Below are positions 11,996 through 23,894 of a stretch of DNA of 64,000 nt, piece after piece. The stretch spans positions 3,983,383-4,047,382 of the forward strand of contig NC_089732.1 in assembly GCF_035083965.1 (NCBI RefSeq), in the 5' to 3' direction. This DNA is from Branchiostoma lanceolatum. Taxonomy: Eukaryota; Chordata; Leptocardii; Amphioxiformes; Branchiostomatidae. The number at the start of each line of letters is the position of its first letter. Positions within the stretch are counted from its first letter, which is position 1. The notes below the pieces were generated by a model, which was given only the letters and a program-made list of their open reading frames with translations, had not been told where the DNA came from and searched no databases. The position numbers and the translations under genes are program-made.

Positions 11996-14155
11996 TTAAA
12001 GCTCTGTTGTGAACCCGGCGTTCAGTTCTGACTTCCTCACCGACGTCGTCTTGACGTTGCTGACGTATAGCGGCTGCTTCACGTGACGCCAGATCACCAA
12101 TGAGAAGCGGGCCACTAACGCTAAGGAGGACACGCTTATCAAGATGCAGCTGAAGAAGGCGTTCGTCTTCTCCAAGCTGCCGGTGAACCTGATGAACTTG
12201 TCAATGATGGCGGACAGCGCGACAACAACCACCACGTACGGCACCAGGGTGTAGCGACAGTAACGGTCGAACACGAAATTCTCCAGGACGAACCAGACGA
12301 GAATTATTGCTGTCAGCAAGGCCAGCATTCCCGTAGACACAGCCTCGTTACTGTAGTTGCCCTCATAGGTGAGAGTGGTGTCGAAACTTAGAAGAGTGGC
12401 AATTGTGACCCAGGTAGCGTTGATGGCGACGCCGTTGTGAACGAGAGCGCGAATTAGCCAGAGGTCGGCGGGAGCGTTCTTGGTCAGCCAGGGCCCGTTC
12501 TGGTCCACACGACGGTAGGAGATGTACAGCATGTAGAAGAGGGAGAGAGCAGAGAGAGCGAGAAGCATGACAGCCCCTACACGTTGTAGGGAATCGTTCA
12601 GATACACCCATGCCATGATCATGAGGTTTTGGGCAGACCAAGCGACGTAGAAGGAGGTGGGAAAGAGCTCGGGAGTGACGTAGAAGTAGCCGCGGGAGGT
12701 TTTACGACAGATGCAGACAGTGACGTAGATGATCCAGAGAAAGCTCCAAGCGCGGATGACCTGCCAGATTTGGAAGACCCACCCAGCCGGGCCGATCTCG
12801 TTGGGAAACTGGCCCCGGGTTTCGTTAGAGATGGTTCCGATGAACAGCCCTGTGGTAAGAATAAGTACGAAGTGAGTCTTCGTTAACCTAATAGTATCTA
12901 AAAAGGTCTTACGAATCGTAATATGCCCGTAGCTCAATAGGTAGCAGCCAGTTAAGGTTCATGTCTGCACATATCTGCCCAGTGACACTTTTTGTGACTT
13001 GGCTTATTGAAACTAGTGATTGAATTATTAATGAATGAAGACCTTTATTGTACGTGTTTGCCCCACTGGGCTAAGCACAGGTCACATGTTATCATGTATG
13101 TAAACATCTAGCATTCCATTAAGTTGGCGACTTAGAGACCCGGTTCGAATGGGGAAGGGAATCTCTGGTTGGAGCTGCATCGGTTTTTCAGTATACGTAG
13201 GGACGTAAAATGGGGGTCCCTTGACCGGGGTCGGGGGTGCCTCGAGCACGTTAAAAGCCACTACGACATACCAGCCTCATTAATCAGATGGGTATCTACT
13301 GGCTGTACTTCAGGATCCATCAGATGAATAGTTTTGTGCTGCTCTAGATGTGGGTATTGGAAAACACGTGCTTCTTCTTTATATTAGCTACTATATGTAC
13401 ATGAGTAAAGGATTGGCTCGATAACTAATTGTCCTAACTCACCGGGAATAACGCCAGAGTTGTTAAGCCAACCATTAACCAGCCTGATAACAAAAGTTAA
13501 CCAGGCGAACACGATCAGCACGATGCCGAGAGGCTTGTGTCGGGGCGGCTCGTCTTTGTCTTCCTCCATGGTTATCTTCGCGGCGAGAGCCTGTGGTGCA
13601 TCAATAGTATAAAGCTAGTTAAAGAACCATACATTCCATGACTAGCTTCTAACAGGCTCCAGAGGTATCTGGAAAGAGTAGAAATTGGTCAGGTAGACAG
13701 ATAACATGCCAGAGGAGTTAGGCAACCCGAGAGTACAGTTTTCCGCCTTCCCAGCCGACTAACTCTCCATGTCTCTTTAGCCAATTTCTACTCTTTGAAG
13801 CCACGTCTAGTAGGGACTTGAATGGGTTATCATTTCACTACAGTGGTTGCTCAGATTTCGAATTCTCCTGCTAGTAGTGTAGGTGCAGAGTATGATGCCT
13901 AGAATTTGCTGAGCATAATTACCACTAAGTAATATATTTGGTCGCACAGTTCCAGACAGGCGCGTCAAGTGGGTCAAATAAATCTGAGCAGATAGGCAGC
14001 CTGTACTAATCAGTACAAACCTAGTGTGTTATGCCATGAGGCGGTATATCGGGCATGCAACAAAGAAGCAAACAAATTCAAAGCCTACTTTGAGTGTCAT
14101 CGTATGTTTATTTCCAAATCAAACAGTACTAAAATGAGCGTCATTTACTCACCAT
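11996..14155 (-). CDS. TspO/MBR-related multi-pass membrane protein, copy 4
   Basis: Exons 14153-14155 (ATG), 13443-13590 and 11996-12849, about 334 residues. It carries the clearest family motif of the minus-strand set, GPAGWVFQIW. The N-terminal head is shorter (MEEDKDEPPRHKP), and residues otherwise invariant in the cluster differ (VHNGVAINATW for VHNGLAIYATW). It is the most diverged member of the four-gene tandem set, so it is either the oldest copy or under different constraint. A minus-strand TATA box lies about 90 bp upstream of the ATG and a poly(A) signal about 700 bp past the stop. Intron 1 holds pieces of SINE-like and fold-back repeats. Confidence 0.8.
13125..13330 (+). repeat. 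SINE-like fragment in intron 1 of copy 4
   Basis: A B-box-like GGTTCGAAT near 13,142 is followed by GTAGGGACGTAAAATGGGGG and GAGCACGTTAAAAG. The same pattern (…ACGTTAAATGGAGGTCCC… then …GTTAAAGAACCC) occurs at 41.6 kb. This is the layout of a tRNA-derived SINE with a shared 3' domain. A second tRNA-like head (GCCCGTAGCTCAATAGG) lies near 12,924. Confidence 0.4.
13643..13815. mobile_element. Degenerate fold-back MITE (CTACCAGGCTCC family)
   Basis: Imperfect inverted arms, both containing GTAGAAATTGG and the GACAGATAACATGCCAGAGG-like core. Related to the better copies at 14,748 and 26,176. Confidence 0.45.
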
Positions 14156-14239
14156 GTGTATGAGACGTATCGCTTCTCTGTTCCTGCAATTGCTCACGTT
14201 GCCGTCGATTGGAATGAGCTGATCGTTCTGTTGCGCGCC

Positions 14240-14247
14240 CTTATATA
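14240..14247 (-). promoter_or_regulatory. TATA box of TspO-like copy 4
   Basis: TATATAAG on the minus strand, about 85 bp upstream of the start codon that ends exon 1. The spacing predicts transcription from about 14,212-14,218 and a 5' leader near 60 nt. Copy 3 has a weaker TAAATAAAG at 10,919-10,927 in the equivalent place. Confidence 0.6.
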
Positions 14248-14747
14248 CCTTGCCTCAGTAATCACACCTCCGTTATATAACAACCATTCCCAAGGTTACA
14301 TAAGTAGCCGCTGTTAATCATTTGCTTCCCATATGATTGAACATTGAACAGGCCACTAAATGTTTACAGACTTTCTAATGATGTTGACCAACACTTAGTA
14401 ACCCAGCAATTCACATTTAATATTATATATATGTTTTGAGCTATGGACTCATTCATGTAGCATTTATTGTGCTTTCTTTACCATGATTTCATTACCTAGT
14501 GTCTATTAATATAGCAAAAGAAATTTCCACTTCTCTGAGTCTACCATTGGTGTTTTTAAATTAGCTTCTTTGCAAGCTGAAGCCCAACTCATGAAGATCT
14601 TTCGTCTCTTTTTTCCCCATATAATATTCTATTGATATGAATTACTGGCTGTATTAATCTGAGTACTTGGTCATTTGGTACCGGGATTGTAAAAGGTTTG
14701 TTTAGTACAAAGATTCACTGTAGGTTCCCACCCCTGTTCATGTTGAG

Positions 14748-14967
14748 TAGCCTCTACCAGGCCCCGTGGATGGCTGGAAAAATAGATACTATTAGAAATT
14801 CGCCCAATAGAGTGAATAGTATGCTAATAGTGAATAGGGTCCAATATGCGATCCACGAGGTCGCAAACTGTAACTTCTATAGCGGACTAACTTCTCTGGC
14901 ATGTTATCTGTCTATTTAGCCAATTTCTACGATATTTCCAGCGACCTGTGGAGCCTGGTAGAGGTTA
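14748..14967. mobile_element. Fold-back MITE with target duplication
   Basis: Ends TAGCCTCTACCAGG and, inverted, TAACCTCTACCAGG. Flanked by direct repeats CATGTTGAG (14,739-14,747 and 14,968-14,976). The inner arms share the AGAAATT and GCATGTTATCTG segments. The 8-9 bp duplication fits hAT- or Mutator-type movement. Confidence 0.7.
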
Positions 14968-14976
14968 CATGTTGAG

Positions 14977-16600
14977 CCACACCCATCACTTGTTCGGACA
15001 CGTGTCTCACCTTAAAAGAAAAGTGTCTCACCTGTTGAACCACGTGTTGACCCCTTGTTCGCACATGTCCGTACGCACAGATCGCTGACCTCTGATCTCT
15101 TAGATAACAAAAATAAAGGAACGAAGAAAAACATCAAAGAAATGCAGGATTTGCCTGCAAATACAGCACGCTATTTCTGCCTCCATTCATTTGCTAACTG
15201 CCAACACTTTTGTGCAAATCAAGAATCAAGTCTAGACTTTCGTGATGTGACCAGTTCTGGTTTGCAAACCAAACAAGAAAAAAACCCTGGGCTCTGGGAA
15301 GAACGCTTTTAAGTGGTCCTAAGCTAAGTTAATTCAGGTGTTCAAGTCAGAGGTTTAACCAGCAGTCTCCACTAGACTCGTTTTCAAGTCTTTTAGGTTC
15401 CGCCGCTGGCCTGCGAACTCTATTGGCAATAGTTCACTCCACGTTTTTCAGATTTCTCCTTTTTCGGCTATTAAGAATCATACTAGAAAATAATATGACC
15501 AGCTAGCTGCTAAGAATTGCTTCGTTGTACAGAAGGGTTGTGGATCGGAAGAAAGAAAGGTAGAAGGGGTAAAACTAGGTGATATATGTCTTCCCAATCG
15601 GACAGTATGATAATAGGCAGACTACGGTGGCATCCATTTTGACCATTCGGTCAAAGTTGTCACTTTCCTTGCATAACACTATTACATAATGTTAGGTAAC
15701 AAGATGTCTTGTTACCTAACATGACGTCATACCATTATGCAAGGGTGACTATCGAAGACTGTTCCATAACAAACCTTAGGAAAGGGATATCTCAAAACTT
15801 TTTAGTCTTCGTCATCAAGCAACCATTTCTCAAATCTACCTTCCAATCTCTAATTAAAGATTCATCTCCAAACCGCAACATATATATTCCTCACACCAAT
15901 TCAGAAAGGAACCCTCTTTTCTTTGAAAAAAAAAACACCCCTCACTAATGAATGGATACTGTACTGTAAAGATCACAATCAGTACGTAGTTCCCATAAAC
16001 AATTCACATGCTGCTACACGTGAGTTTTTACAAATCTAGGCCAGATAGTAAGCAAGTACCCCATACTTCTACACGCACACTGTCCAAAGGCCACAGAGGG
16101 TTCGACACTTTTTCAGATTTGAAGGCTTTTCTGTCAGGTAAGCTCCATTAAATCTTATTATCATAATGTGCAAAATTTCGCGGTTCTGAAGGACAGAATC
16201 TCACGGCCTTTTTTGTCCATACTTCTCACGTGCACGGTGCTCCTTTTAGCTCGTTCTTGAGAATTACCGGTGCAATACCCTAGTGGGTAGAGTGTTCGCC
16301 ATGCATTCGGCAGCTTGTGAGTTCGATCCCCTGTCGCGCGCCGGCACCCGCATACAAAATACTTTAAAGTTGGTATATACTACTTTCTCTGCTTAGCGCT
16401 TAGCATTTGTTAAAGAATATACCTGGCTGAACACTATCAGTGGACTAGCCCCCTGTTGTAGTGATTGCACAAAGTTGTGTGGCCCGAGGGCTATTGAAAC
16501 AGAGATGGGTGCCGTCTTATGTACCATCAGGTACGGTAGGTTTACGACATCAAATGTGATGGTTGTCAATGATACTTCTTAACGGTGGGTTGTGTTATGG
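14977..16600. other. Gene-free spacer upstream of copy 5
   Basis: No convincing coding exon. It includes a hairpin element (15,655-15,752) and a tRNA-like SINE head near 16,265-16,350 (TAGTGGGTAGAGTG... GTTCGATCCCC). Short open frames here have no recognisable family. The non-coding first exon of copy 5 should lie somewhere in it, but I could not place it. Confidence 0.5.
15655..15752. mobile_element. Hairpin element centred on a near-perfect palindrome
   Basis: The arms TGTTAGGTAACAAGA and TCTTGTTACCTAACA are separated by two bases. Outer arms continue as CCTTGCATAA and its inverse near GTCAC/GTGAC ends. A related single arm (CTTGCATAACTCGATTACG... GTTAGGTAACAA) lies at 23,533-23,575. Confidence 0.55.
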
Positions 16601-16697
16601 CTTCGCTGAAAAGGACAGAAACATATCTAATCAAAAGGGTATGTTTTGTAGAAATTCTAAATACATGTAATGTCCCACAGATAACTTCATCGTAACC

Positions 16698-18571
16698 ATG
16701 GACACCATGAAGTCCGGATTCCAGCACCAGCCCGCCAAAATTGCCATGATCGCGGGCGCCTGGGTCACGTACATCATCATGATCGTCTTCAACGCCATTT
16801 CCGCCAGTGGGATAGACAAAAGTAGGTTGTGTTTATAATGTTTATAGTTACGTGCTGACTACCCCTTTTTAAATCCTTGATGGCGTGTGTGCGTGTGCGC
16901 GTGTGTGTGTGTCAGTGTGTGTGTGTGTGCGTGTGCGTGTGCGTGTGTGTGTGTATGTGTGAGAGAGAGAGAGATAAAAAGTGTGCTGATGGTCTCCTTT
17001 ACGAATGAGAGAGCGGCAGAAAGACAAAAGCGCCGGGTACCTGCCACTTAATCTTCACGATTCCAAAATCACCAGCCGGTGTTTGCCAGTCCTGACATTA
17101 ACAACCCCGGTTGTCCCTGACCCCTAGTTCACCTAAGTGTCCCCTCTACTGGGCCAGTGGTCACGTTTTATTACACCAAACAACTACCCACGCCTACTCT
17201 TTGTTTACCTAACTCCAAGCGCTGTTTACTGTAGCTACCTCGTAAAGACGCCCCCACCCCCTTCCTATAAACGTTACTGTTTTTGATACTATTAGGTGTT
17301 CCTTTCTGAAATAGGTATGTTATTTTTGGCCCCTCCGCTCCGGGTTGATATCGTTATTAAGCCGGTAGCCTTTGCTGTGACTTTTTTGTAGTGACTTGAG
17401 TAGAATAGAATAGAATAGAATAAGATACTTTGTCCAACGCTTTCATGAAATCAACCATGTCAAAGTGCCTGTTATGTACTCTGATTACGATCAGATGCGT
17501 TAATTGCCCGTCGCCTCCGAAATATGCTTACTTCACAGGCGCAATGCACATCGCAAGTCCACCTCTTTCAACAGCAATAATCTTATGTATTGCAAATTAA
17601 CGAGCTCTTTTTTTTTCACATATTTTTTACATGTATGCATGTCACTTTCACATCAAAGTTACTAAGTGTTGGTACAGATACTATGGTCTAAGCAATATTT
17701 GCCCTGTGTCATTTTCCCTCATCTTGTCGTCCCAACAGATCTGTTCAACAGCACCCAGCGTGAGCTATCAGACAAATACTACAACGACTTCGTGCCCGCC
17801 GGATGGACCTTCTCCATCTGGGGGTTCATCTACGCCTGGAACGCGCTGTGGCTCCTCTACGTCACAAGCACCATCCTCCGCAAGACTGAGGAAGGCTACG
17901 TGTACATCGTCTCCGACCTGCTGCCTTGGTACTTCTTCGCCGCCTGGTACCTTAACAACATCGTCAACGTCATCTGGCTCTTCGTTTTCGACTTAGAGTC
18001 GCTCATAGCTTCTGTCTTAGTCGTTGCTCTTGTCCCCTTCACTCTGTATATCTGTCTCATCGCTTCCTACCGTCAGGTGGACAAGCGAGGCGTGTGGCTA
18101 ACAGAGAACCTGCCATGGGACCTCTGGCTCACCCGCGCGTTTGTCCACAACGGGCTGGCCATCTACGCCACCTGGACAACCATCGCCACCATTCTCGGTC
18201 TCGGCATCGCCCTCATCTATCCGGGAGGGCTCGACAACACCGACGTCTGTACCGCCATGTTCGCTGTCCTTCTGGTCGAAGTTCTGATCTGGTTTGTCCT
18301 GGAGAACTTCGTTCTTGACCGCTTCTGTCGCTACACTTTGGTCACCTGGGTTGTGGTGATCATGGCCCTTATCGGAAGTCTTGTGGAGCACTGGGGGCCT
18401 GAGAAGAGAAACAGCATCTTTACCGCTGCTCTGGTGGGTCTGGCCATGCTCCTCTTCCTTATTCGCATCTGCCTTGTGGTCTATCGCCACTGCAAACACC
18501 CTCTGTATAAGAAGCATATCTTTCCAAGTACAATAGAGGGCAAGACCAACGGCACTTTCAACATGACTTAA
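16698..18571 (+). CDS. TspO/MBR-related multi-pass membrane protein, copy 5
   Basis: Two coding exons, 16698-16821 and 17739-18571 (phase 1 junction), 318 residues. The ATG is 17 nt inside an exon preceded by a good acceptor, so the true first exon is non-coding and upstream. The motif reads VPAGWTFSIWGFIYAW, followed by helices around YFFAAWYLNNIVNVIW, VHNGLAIYATWTTIATIL and LIWFVLENFVLDRFCRYTL. The N-terminus (MDTMKSGFQHQPAK) is unlike copies 1-4 but close to copy 6, so copies 5 and 6 form a subgroup. They point at each other, with 3' ends about 0.5 kb apart. The 3' UTR ends near an AATAAA at 19,318. Confidence 0.85.
16880..16972. repeat. GT/GC-type microsatellite with GA tail
   Basis: An interrupted (GT)n run with GC interruptions, then (GA)n, in the first coding intron of copy 5. 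It creates spurious histidine-threonine open frames on the minus strand. Confidence 0.9.
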
Positions 18572-19317
18572 GTTTAAAAATTGGATCACAGTCTCTAAAT
18601 TACTTTCAAGGCTGTAGCCTCTCCTTTTCCCACTTTGTATTCAACAATCGAAATTTAGAGCATATCATTGTAGGGAACAAGAGTGTGACTGCATTCTTTG
18701 GATCACTTACTCTTCCTGTTGTTTGTATGACAAGAGGAATTCATTTAGCTTTGTGTAAGTAATACTACAAAGATGCTAAAAAATTGTTGCAGTTCTGTTT
18801 ATGTCAGTTGTGCAAATTATATTCTAACTATCGATGTGTATATAACAATATCATCTTATTTGATTATGTTGCAACGTTGCTCCATTCCATGTGCACGTAA
18901 TATAGAAAAGCCATGTAAGCCATGAATGTGTTCACTTGTGACAGTTGATCCAATGTCATTATTGTAAACCATTGCACGTGTAAGTGTGCCTTTGTCTGAA
19001 TTCAGATTGTTGAACCATTTTGCACGCGTAACTCTCTGAATGTTTGAAATACTGAAGTCGGCTGTGTTAACTGGTTAACTACCTTCTGTATTACCTTATT
19101 GCGTAATTCATGATTTTGAGTACAAACGTATCTGAGCCAATTTGGTACATGTGACTTTCATTTACTGTGGTTTGTACTGAACTGATATCAGCTGTGCTGT
19201 GTTGGTTTTCATTGTATAGATTTGTTGCAATTGTAATTGATAAAATGTACATACACCAGACCTGTGTCTGAGCAGAATGCCAGAGTTTTTACTCGTATAT
19301 TACTCTGTTGCAATTGA

Positions 19318-19323
19318 AATAAA
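19318..19323 (+). terminator. Poly(A) signal of TspO-like copy 5
   Basis: AATAAA about 750 nt after the copy 5 stop; the A/T-rich stretch 18,572-19,340 has no other feature and is read as its 3' UTR. Confidence 0.55.
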
Positions 19324-19858
19324 AAGTAAATGTATAAGATCTATGTATATTTGAAAGGACAGATTTTGACTAATAGGCATACAGCTATATCTATTATTTT
19401 CCGTATAAGCAAATCCCTGTGCATCCTTTATCAGTATGTATCTTTTCTATGCTCATGCACAGTTCCCAATACAAACATTGAACCTATATTTCGTTTGCTT
19501 CTTGATTTAATGGGATGATATTGAGACAGTGCCCCGGAGATTCGTTGTCGATGTTAACTATCAATCCCAAAGAACAGCAATATAAGAAATTTTGAGAATT
19601 GTAATGAAACAGCTATTCATCCAATGGACAGCGAGTGATTTACATATAATTATATGTTCAATTAACCATTCATCATCATCATCATCATCAACAGCTGCTA
19701 ATGATAATGTTAAGAGGCTTTCTTAAAACTAATGTACAATATCGTGTAAAAACGACATCCTTAACTTTCTTCTAATTGTATCTTGACACGTAAGAATTAA
19801 GGAGTATTCTAGTATTGAATAAAAAAACCCGCACACATTCAAATAATATAACTCAATG

Positions 19859-19864
19859 TTTATT
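19859..19864 (-). terminator. Poly(A) signal of TspO-like copy 6
   Basis: AATAAA on the minus strand, about 585 nt past the copy 6 stop. It leaves about 0.5 kb between the convergent ends of copies 5 and 6, which holds a (CAT)n run near 19,670-19,690. Confidence 0.55.
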
Positions 19865-20448
19865 GCCGAACTTCAATACAAAAAGTATCATCTCAAGCTT
19901 GCGTTGCCTACTTAAATACATTGATACGATATAATGCACCTTATACATACAGCTAATGACCTATACAATGTATATAGAAAATTTAAACAACGGAAAATGA
20001 CAAAATTATTAAATATACCAGGACGATAAGTCCATGGGAAGATCAATATACTTGGAAATAAATCCATGGGAAGATTATAAGCCTACATACTATGAAAACA
20101 TAAAGATTATCAAAATTGTTTATGTAGATAATTTAGGCCATTCTTTAGGCTACTGACAACATTCTGCCATACACGTGTATACAAATGATGTCAAGGAATT
20201 AACGCGCGTTAATTTGTGTCAATCTTGTTTATAAAGTTGTAGAAGGAAATAAGACGAACTAAAGCATCTAACTTTGCTATACAAGGAAAGGTATGAAATT
20301 TCTTGCCACTTTCCTATATCAATCTCGATTTCAAGTCATTTAAGTATCTTACACAAGTCGCCCCTTTCGAATTGTATCTCCTGAAGTTAGATTGATAAAA
20401 AGATGGGAACATTCACGATTTGGAAGACCCAAAAAGACACCAGTAAGC

Positions 20449-22146
20449 CTAAGCCATGTTGAAGGTACCGTTGTTCTTACCCTCTTCGGAAGTGGGCAGA
20501 ACAAACTTCTTGTACAGAGGCTTATTGAAGTGGCGGTACACAACAAGACAGAGGCGAATAACGTACAGGAAAGCGGTCAAGCCAATAAGGATAGCGGTAA
20601 AGATGCTGTTCCGCTTCTGCGGCCCCCAGTGCTCCAACAAGCTACCAGTAAGGGCCACGATCACAACAACCCAGACGATCAAGTTGTAGCGACAGTAGCG
20701 GTCAAGCACGAAGTTCTCAAGAACATACCAGGCGAGAACTTCGACCAGAAGGAGAGCGAGTAAGCCGGTGACGACGTCAGTGTTGTCGAAGCCGCCGACG
20801 TAGATGAGAGCGATGCCGAGATTGAGGAGGGTGGCGATGGTTGCCCAGGTGGCGTAGATGGCCAGGCCGTTGTGGACAAACGCGCGGGTGAGCCAGAGGT
20901 CAACAGGGGCGTGCTCGGTAAGCCACACGCCTTGCTTGTCCACCTGGCGGTAAGAAGCGAATAGACAGATATAGAGAGTGAAGGGAATGAGAGCAATGAC
21001 GCAGACAGAGGCTACCAAATATTCCCCATCGAAAACGAAGAGCCAAGCGATGTTGCAGATGTTGTTGAGGTACCAGGCGGCGAAGAAGTACCAGGGCAGC
21101 AGGTCGGACACGATGTACACGTAGCCTTCTTCAGTCTTGCGGAAGATGGTGGTTGTGATGTAGAGGAGCCACAGCGCGGTCCAGGCGTAGATGAACCCCC
21201 AGATGGAGAAAGTCCAGCCGGCCGGGACCAGGTCGTTGTAGTATTTGTCTGACAGTTCGCCTTGTGTGCTGTTGAACAGACCTGCGGTGGAACAAAAGAA
21301 ATAGTGTCAGGACAGGAACAGACTATTGATGGAAGAACATACATGCAAGTATTCATTTGCTGGCTAGAAGAAAGCTGGCCTGGGTGCCACCCTAGTTAGT
21401 TTACAAGGGCTCCTATAGGCTCCTCGTATATGGGACCCGTAACTGACTGGGATGGATTCAAGAAGATGAGCAGCACACTTCTCTGTTATCACGAACAGCT
21501 TTCATCTCATCACGACTGACAGGTCTGGAAATACTCAGAGGTTCTGACTGTTTCTAGACATGTCGTGATGAGAGGAAAGCTGTTTGTGACAACAAAGATG
21601 TGTGCTGCTCATTTTCTTGGAACGCCATCTCAGTCAGTTACGTGTCTCATCATGATACGAGGAGTATAGGAGTCCCGGAAACTTCGGAAATCAAAGCAAT
21701 TCAGTACTTTACTACATTTCAGTGTTGTACTGCCAAGCTGACTTGATTTTAGATTGTTTGATTGACTTGTCGATCGATGGATGGGTGGATTGATAGATTG
21801 ATTATTGATTGATAATTCTGTTTCATTTCATTTTATTTTTCATTTCACATGTATTAGAATTGCGACGGTACAATACACGTGGGTCACAGGCAGCTATTGC
21901 TGGTGTCGTTACCCACACATGACATATTACAGCACCGAAACAAATCATATATTCATATTACATATGTATCACAAACAGAGCAATAAATATGATGTAAATA
22001 TTTGAATGATGTGACGCATGCGTACCGCTCGCTCCGCTGGCGGATATGGCGTTGAACGTAACCATGACGATGAAGGTGAGCCAGGCGCCCACGATCATGG
22101 CGATCTTAGCCGGCTGGTGCTTGAATCCGGACTTTCCCGTCTCCAT
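20449..22146 (-). CDS. TspO/MBR-related multi-pass membrane protein, copy 6
   Basis: Coding exons 22026-22146 and 20449-21281, 317 residues, closest to copy 5 (shared KSGFxHQPAKIAMI head, LVPAGWTFSIWGFIYAW, EHWGPxKRNSIFTA and the NGTFNM tail). The ATG lies 16-17 nt after an acceptor, and a non-coding first exon is visible at about 23,106-23,288 behind a TATA box. The coding intron is invaded by a large fold-back element (21,378-21,690). About eight membrane segments are predicted by eye. The gene has low A/T in the exon and GC-rich third positions, like the other paralogues. Confidence 0.85.
21378..21690. mobile_element. Large fold-back element in the coding intron of copy 6
   Basis: Arms of about 125 bp are inverted copies: CTCCTATAGGCTCCTCGTAT, CGTAACTGACTG and ATGAGCAGCACAC on the left recur inverted on the right at 21,560-21,672. 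Its left end GCCTGGGTGCCACCCTA matches the ends of the small element at 23,801. No coding capacity. Confidence 0.7.
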
Positions 22147-23105
22147 GGTGACTGTGACGTATCTGTGGTACATAAAATCGGGTGTGGTCCGTATTGGTAC
22201 TAAATGATAGGAGTGCTAGAGTTTCCTCCATAATGCAATTTGCACAACAGGGGATGTCTTCAACACACTTGCACAATTTCAGGGGTCTTTGTACCTTAGG
22301 TATGCCATAGGCATCAGAAGTAGAATGTTTCCATCCGATCTTTTTTCAGTACATCTACATCTACATCCAAACTATAAATACACTGGAGACTGGAGTACAA
22401 ATGCCTGTGCTAAGCCCTGGTCGTGTTCAAGGGTCTTCAAGGACTACAACTTAGTTGAAGAAGTTCATGGAATATGGTTAATGATAGTTTTCTCAATCCA
22501 CATGAGAAGTTTTCATCGCATTCTCCTTGTTGTCTTACTTGTGTTATGATAGCCGTTGCTTCAAAAGCTGCTGAAATTTAGCCTTGTCATGTGTATTGGC
22601 ATTTAATAGTACAGTACTCAAAGCTGGTAGCATGCAAGTACCCAGTGAGAAAAATTGTTCAAATGTTAGCTCGGCATAAAACAACTTGTCATCCTTAGGT
22701 AAACAACAACAGCTTGTTTTTCTGCTTCGCCTACTTGGCTACACCATCATCAGGACTGGGCGTGGCTGTAATCATACCCTACTGTTACGAGCTGGTCTCA
22801 AAGTAATCTCCAAGCAGATCTATAGGTTGCAACTTGCAATCCATTGGGTCTGGTTGGAGACTAGTCTCAAAGCCCCTGAATAGGGGGCGGGCAGTCGACC
22901 AGTCACATTCCCACGTACCGTAGACTGTATACTCTACACATCTACCCAGCTTAGGGTCACAGAAATTTTGAAATATGTCCCAAATCAACGCCGGGGGCGG
23001 GCTGAAGTCTACATTGACAGGGAATGTTGACCAGTGACATCAATATCTGGGCTTAATACAATACGCCATCCTATCTGCTACACCACAATGAAAAAATTTT
23101 CTTAC

Positions 23106-23320
23106 CGTAGTCCCGTATTAAACTCTTTATAGATTCGACAACAGTTCTCGGATTGACGATGACGACACTGGTTGTTGGTGTTGAGTCCACTCGTTCGATT
23201 GAACTACTGTCAGCCCTGAGAACTATTGTATGCGTGTCCTCGATTCGCGACCTCTCGCGTTGTGATGTGATCTGATGCACGACGCAGTTCCCAATGTTTA
23301 GACGGTCTGTCCCACTTATA
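23106..23320 (-). promoter_or_regulatory. TATA box and non-coding first exon of TspO-like copy 6
   Basis: TATAAG on the minus strand at 23,315-23,320, then a candidate leader exon from about 23,288 down to a clean donor (CTACG/GTAAG, last exon base 23,106). It has no ATG. It would join the acceptor 16-17 nt upstream of the copy 6 start codon, an arrangement mirrored by copy 5. Confidence 0.5.
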
Positions 23321-23800
23321 GATGGGGGTTGAGTTTTCTATATTCTTAAAATTAGGAGGCATGCACGTCTAATTCTTAGACAAATGAAGTTACTTGAGGC
23401 GTTGATAATATTATCAAAATAGATGACAGGGCGATATTTGCAAAAAAAATACAATGAAAGTATTAAACATCACCATCTAAAAATATTTCTCCCTCCCATA
23501 CGATTGGTAATGGAGTAGCCCAGTAAAGCGACTCTTGCATAACTCGATTACGTAATGGTAACGTTAGGTAACAAAACGTCCTTGGTCAGTGAACGAAATG
23601 TTAAATAACGACACACCCAAGGTCATGTGCTAAACCAGATACCTACATGTATATGCCATATATTGGATACATCTTGATAATCCACTTTTTATCAATAGCT
23701 GAGGTAGTAATAAATATATAAATAAGATGTTTTACAAACAAACAAAACGTGACTCGAAAGGGCGTCATGGAAAGTCCAAGGACACGGCTACTTTTCAGTG

Positions 23801-23894
23801 TAGCCTGGGTGCCATCCTATTTCTACCGGGGCTCCTACACTCGCTACCCTTGAGTGTAGGAGCCCCGGGTAGAAATAGGATGCCACCGAGGCTA
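23801..23894. mobile_element. Small fold-back MITE (TAGCCTGGGTGCCA ends)
   Basis: About 40 bp per arm, nearly perfect: TAGCCTGGGTGCCATCCTAT ... CTCCTACACTC and its inverse, with a 9-base loop. Same end sequence as the 21,378 element, so one family. Confidence 0.75.

Noticed and set aside
16265-16350. Possible tRNA gene
   Set aside because: A- and B-box-like words are present but the acceptor stem does not pair, so it is better read as a SINE head.
16859-17047. Histidine/threonine repeat protein
   Set aside because: Translation of a GT microsatellite.
17631-17996. Serine/threonine-rich 121-residue frame
   Set aside because: Frame-shifted reading of the copy 5 exon; composition is an artefact of the codon bias.
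18098-18589. 163-residue open frame on the minus strand
   Set aside because: Exact antisense shadow of the GC-rich copy 5 exon; no family resemblance. The same applies to 20,392-20,763 over copy 6.
23071-23280. 69-residue minus-strand frame in the copy 6 leader exon
   Set aside because: Begins with GTG, not ATG, and splicing at 23,106 puts it out of frame with the copy 6 start.
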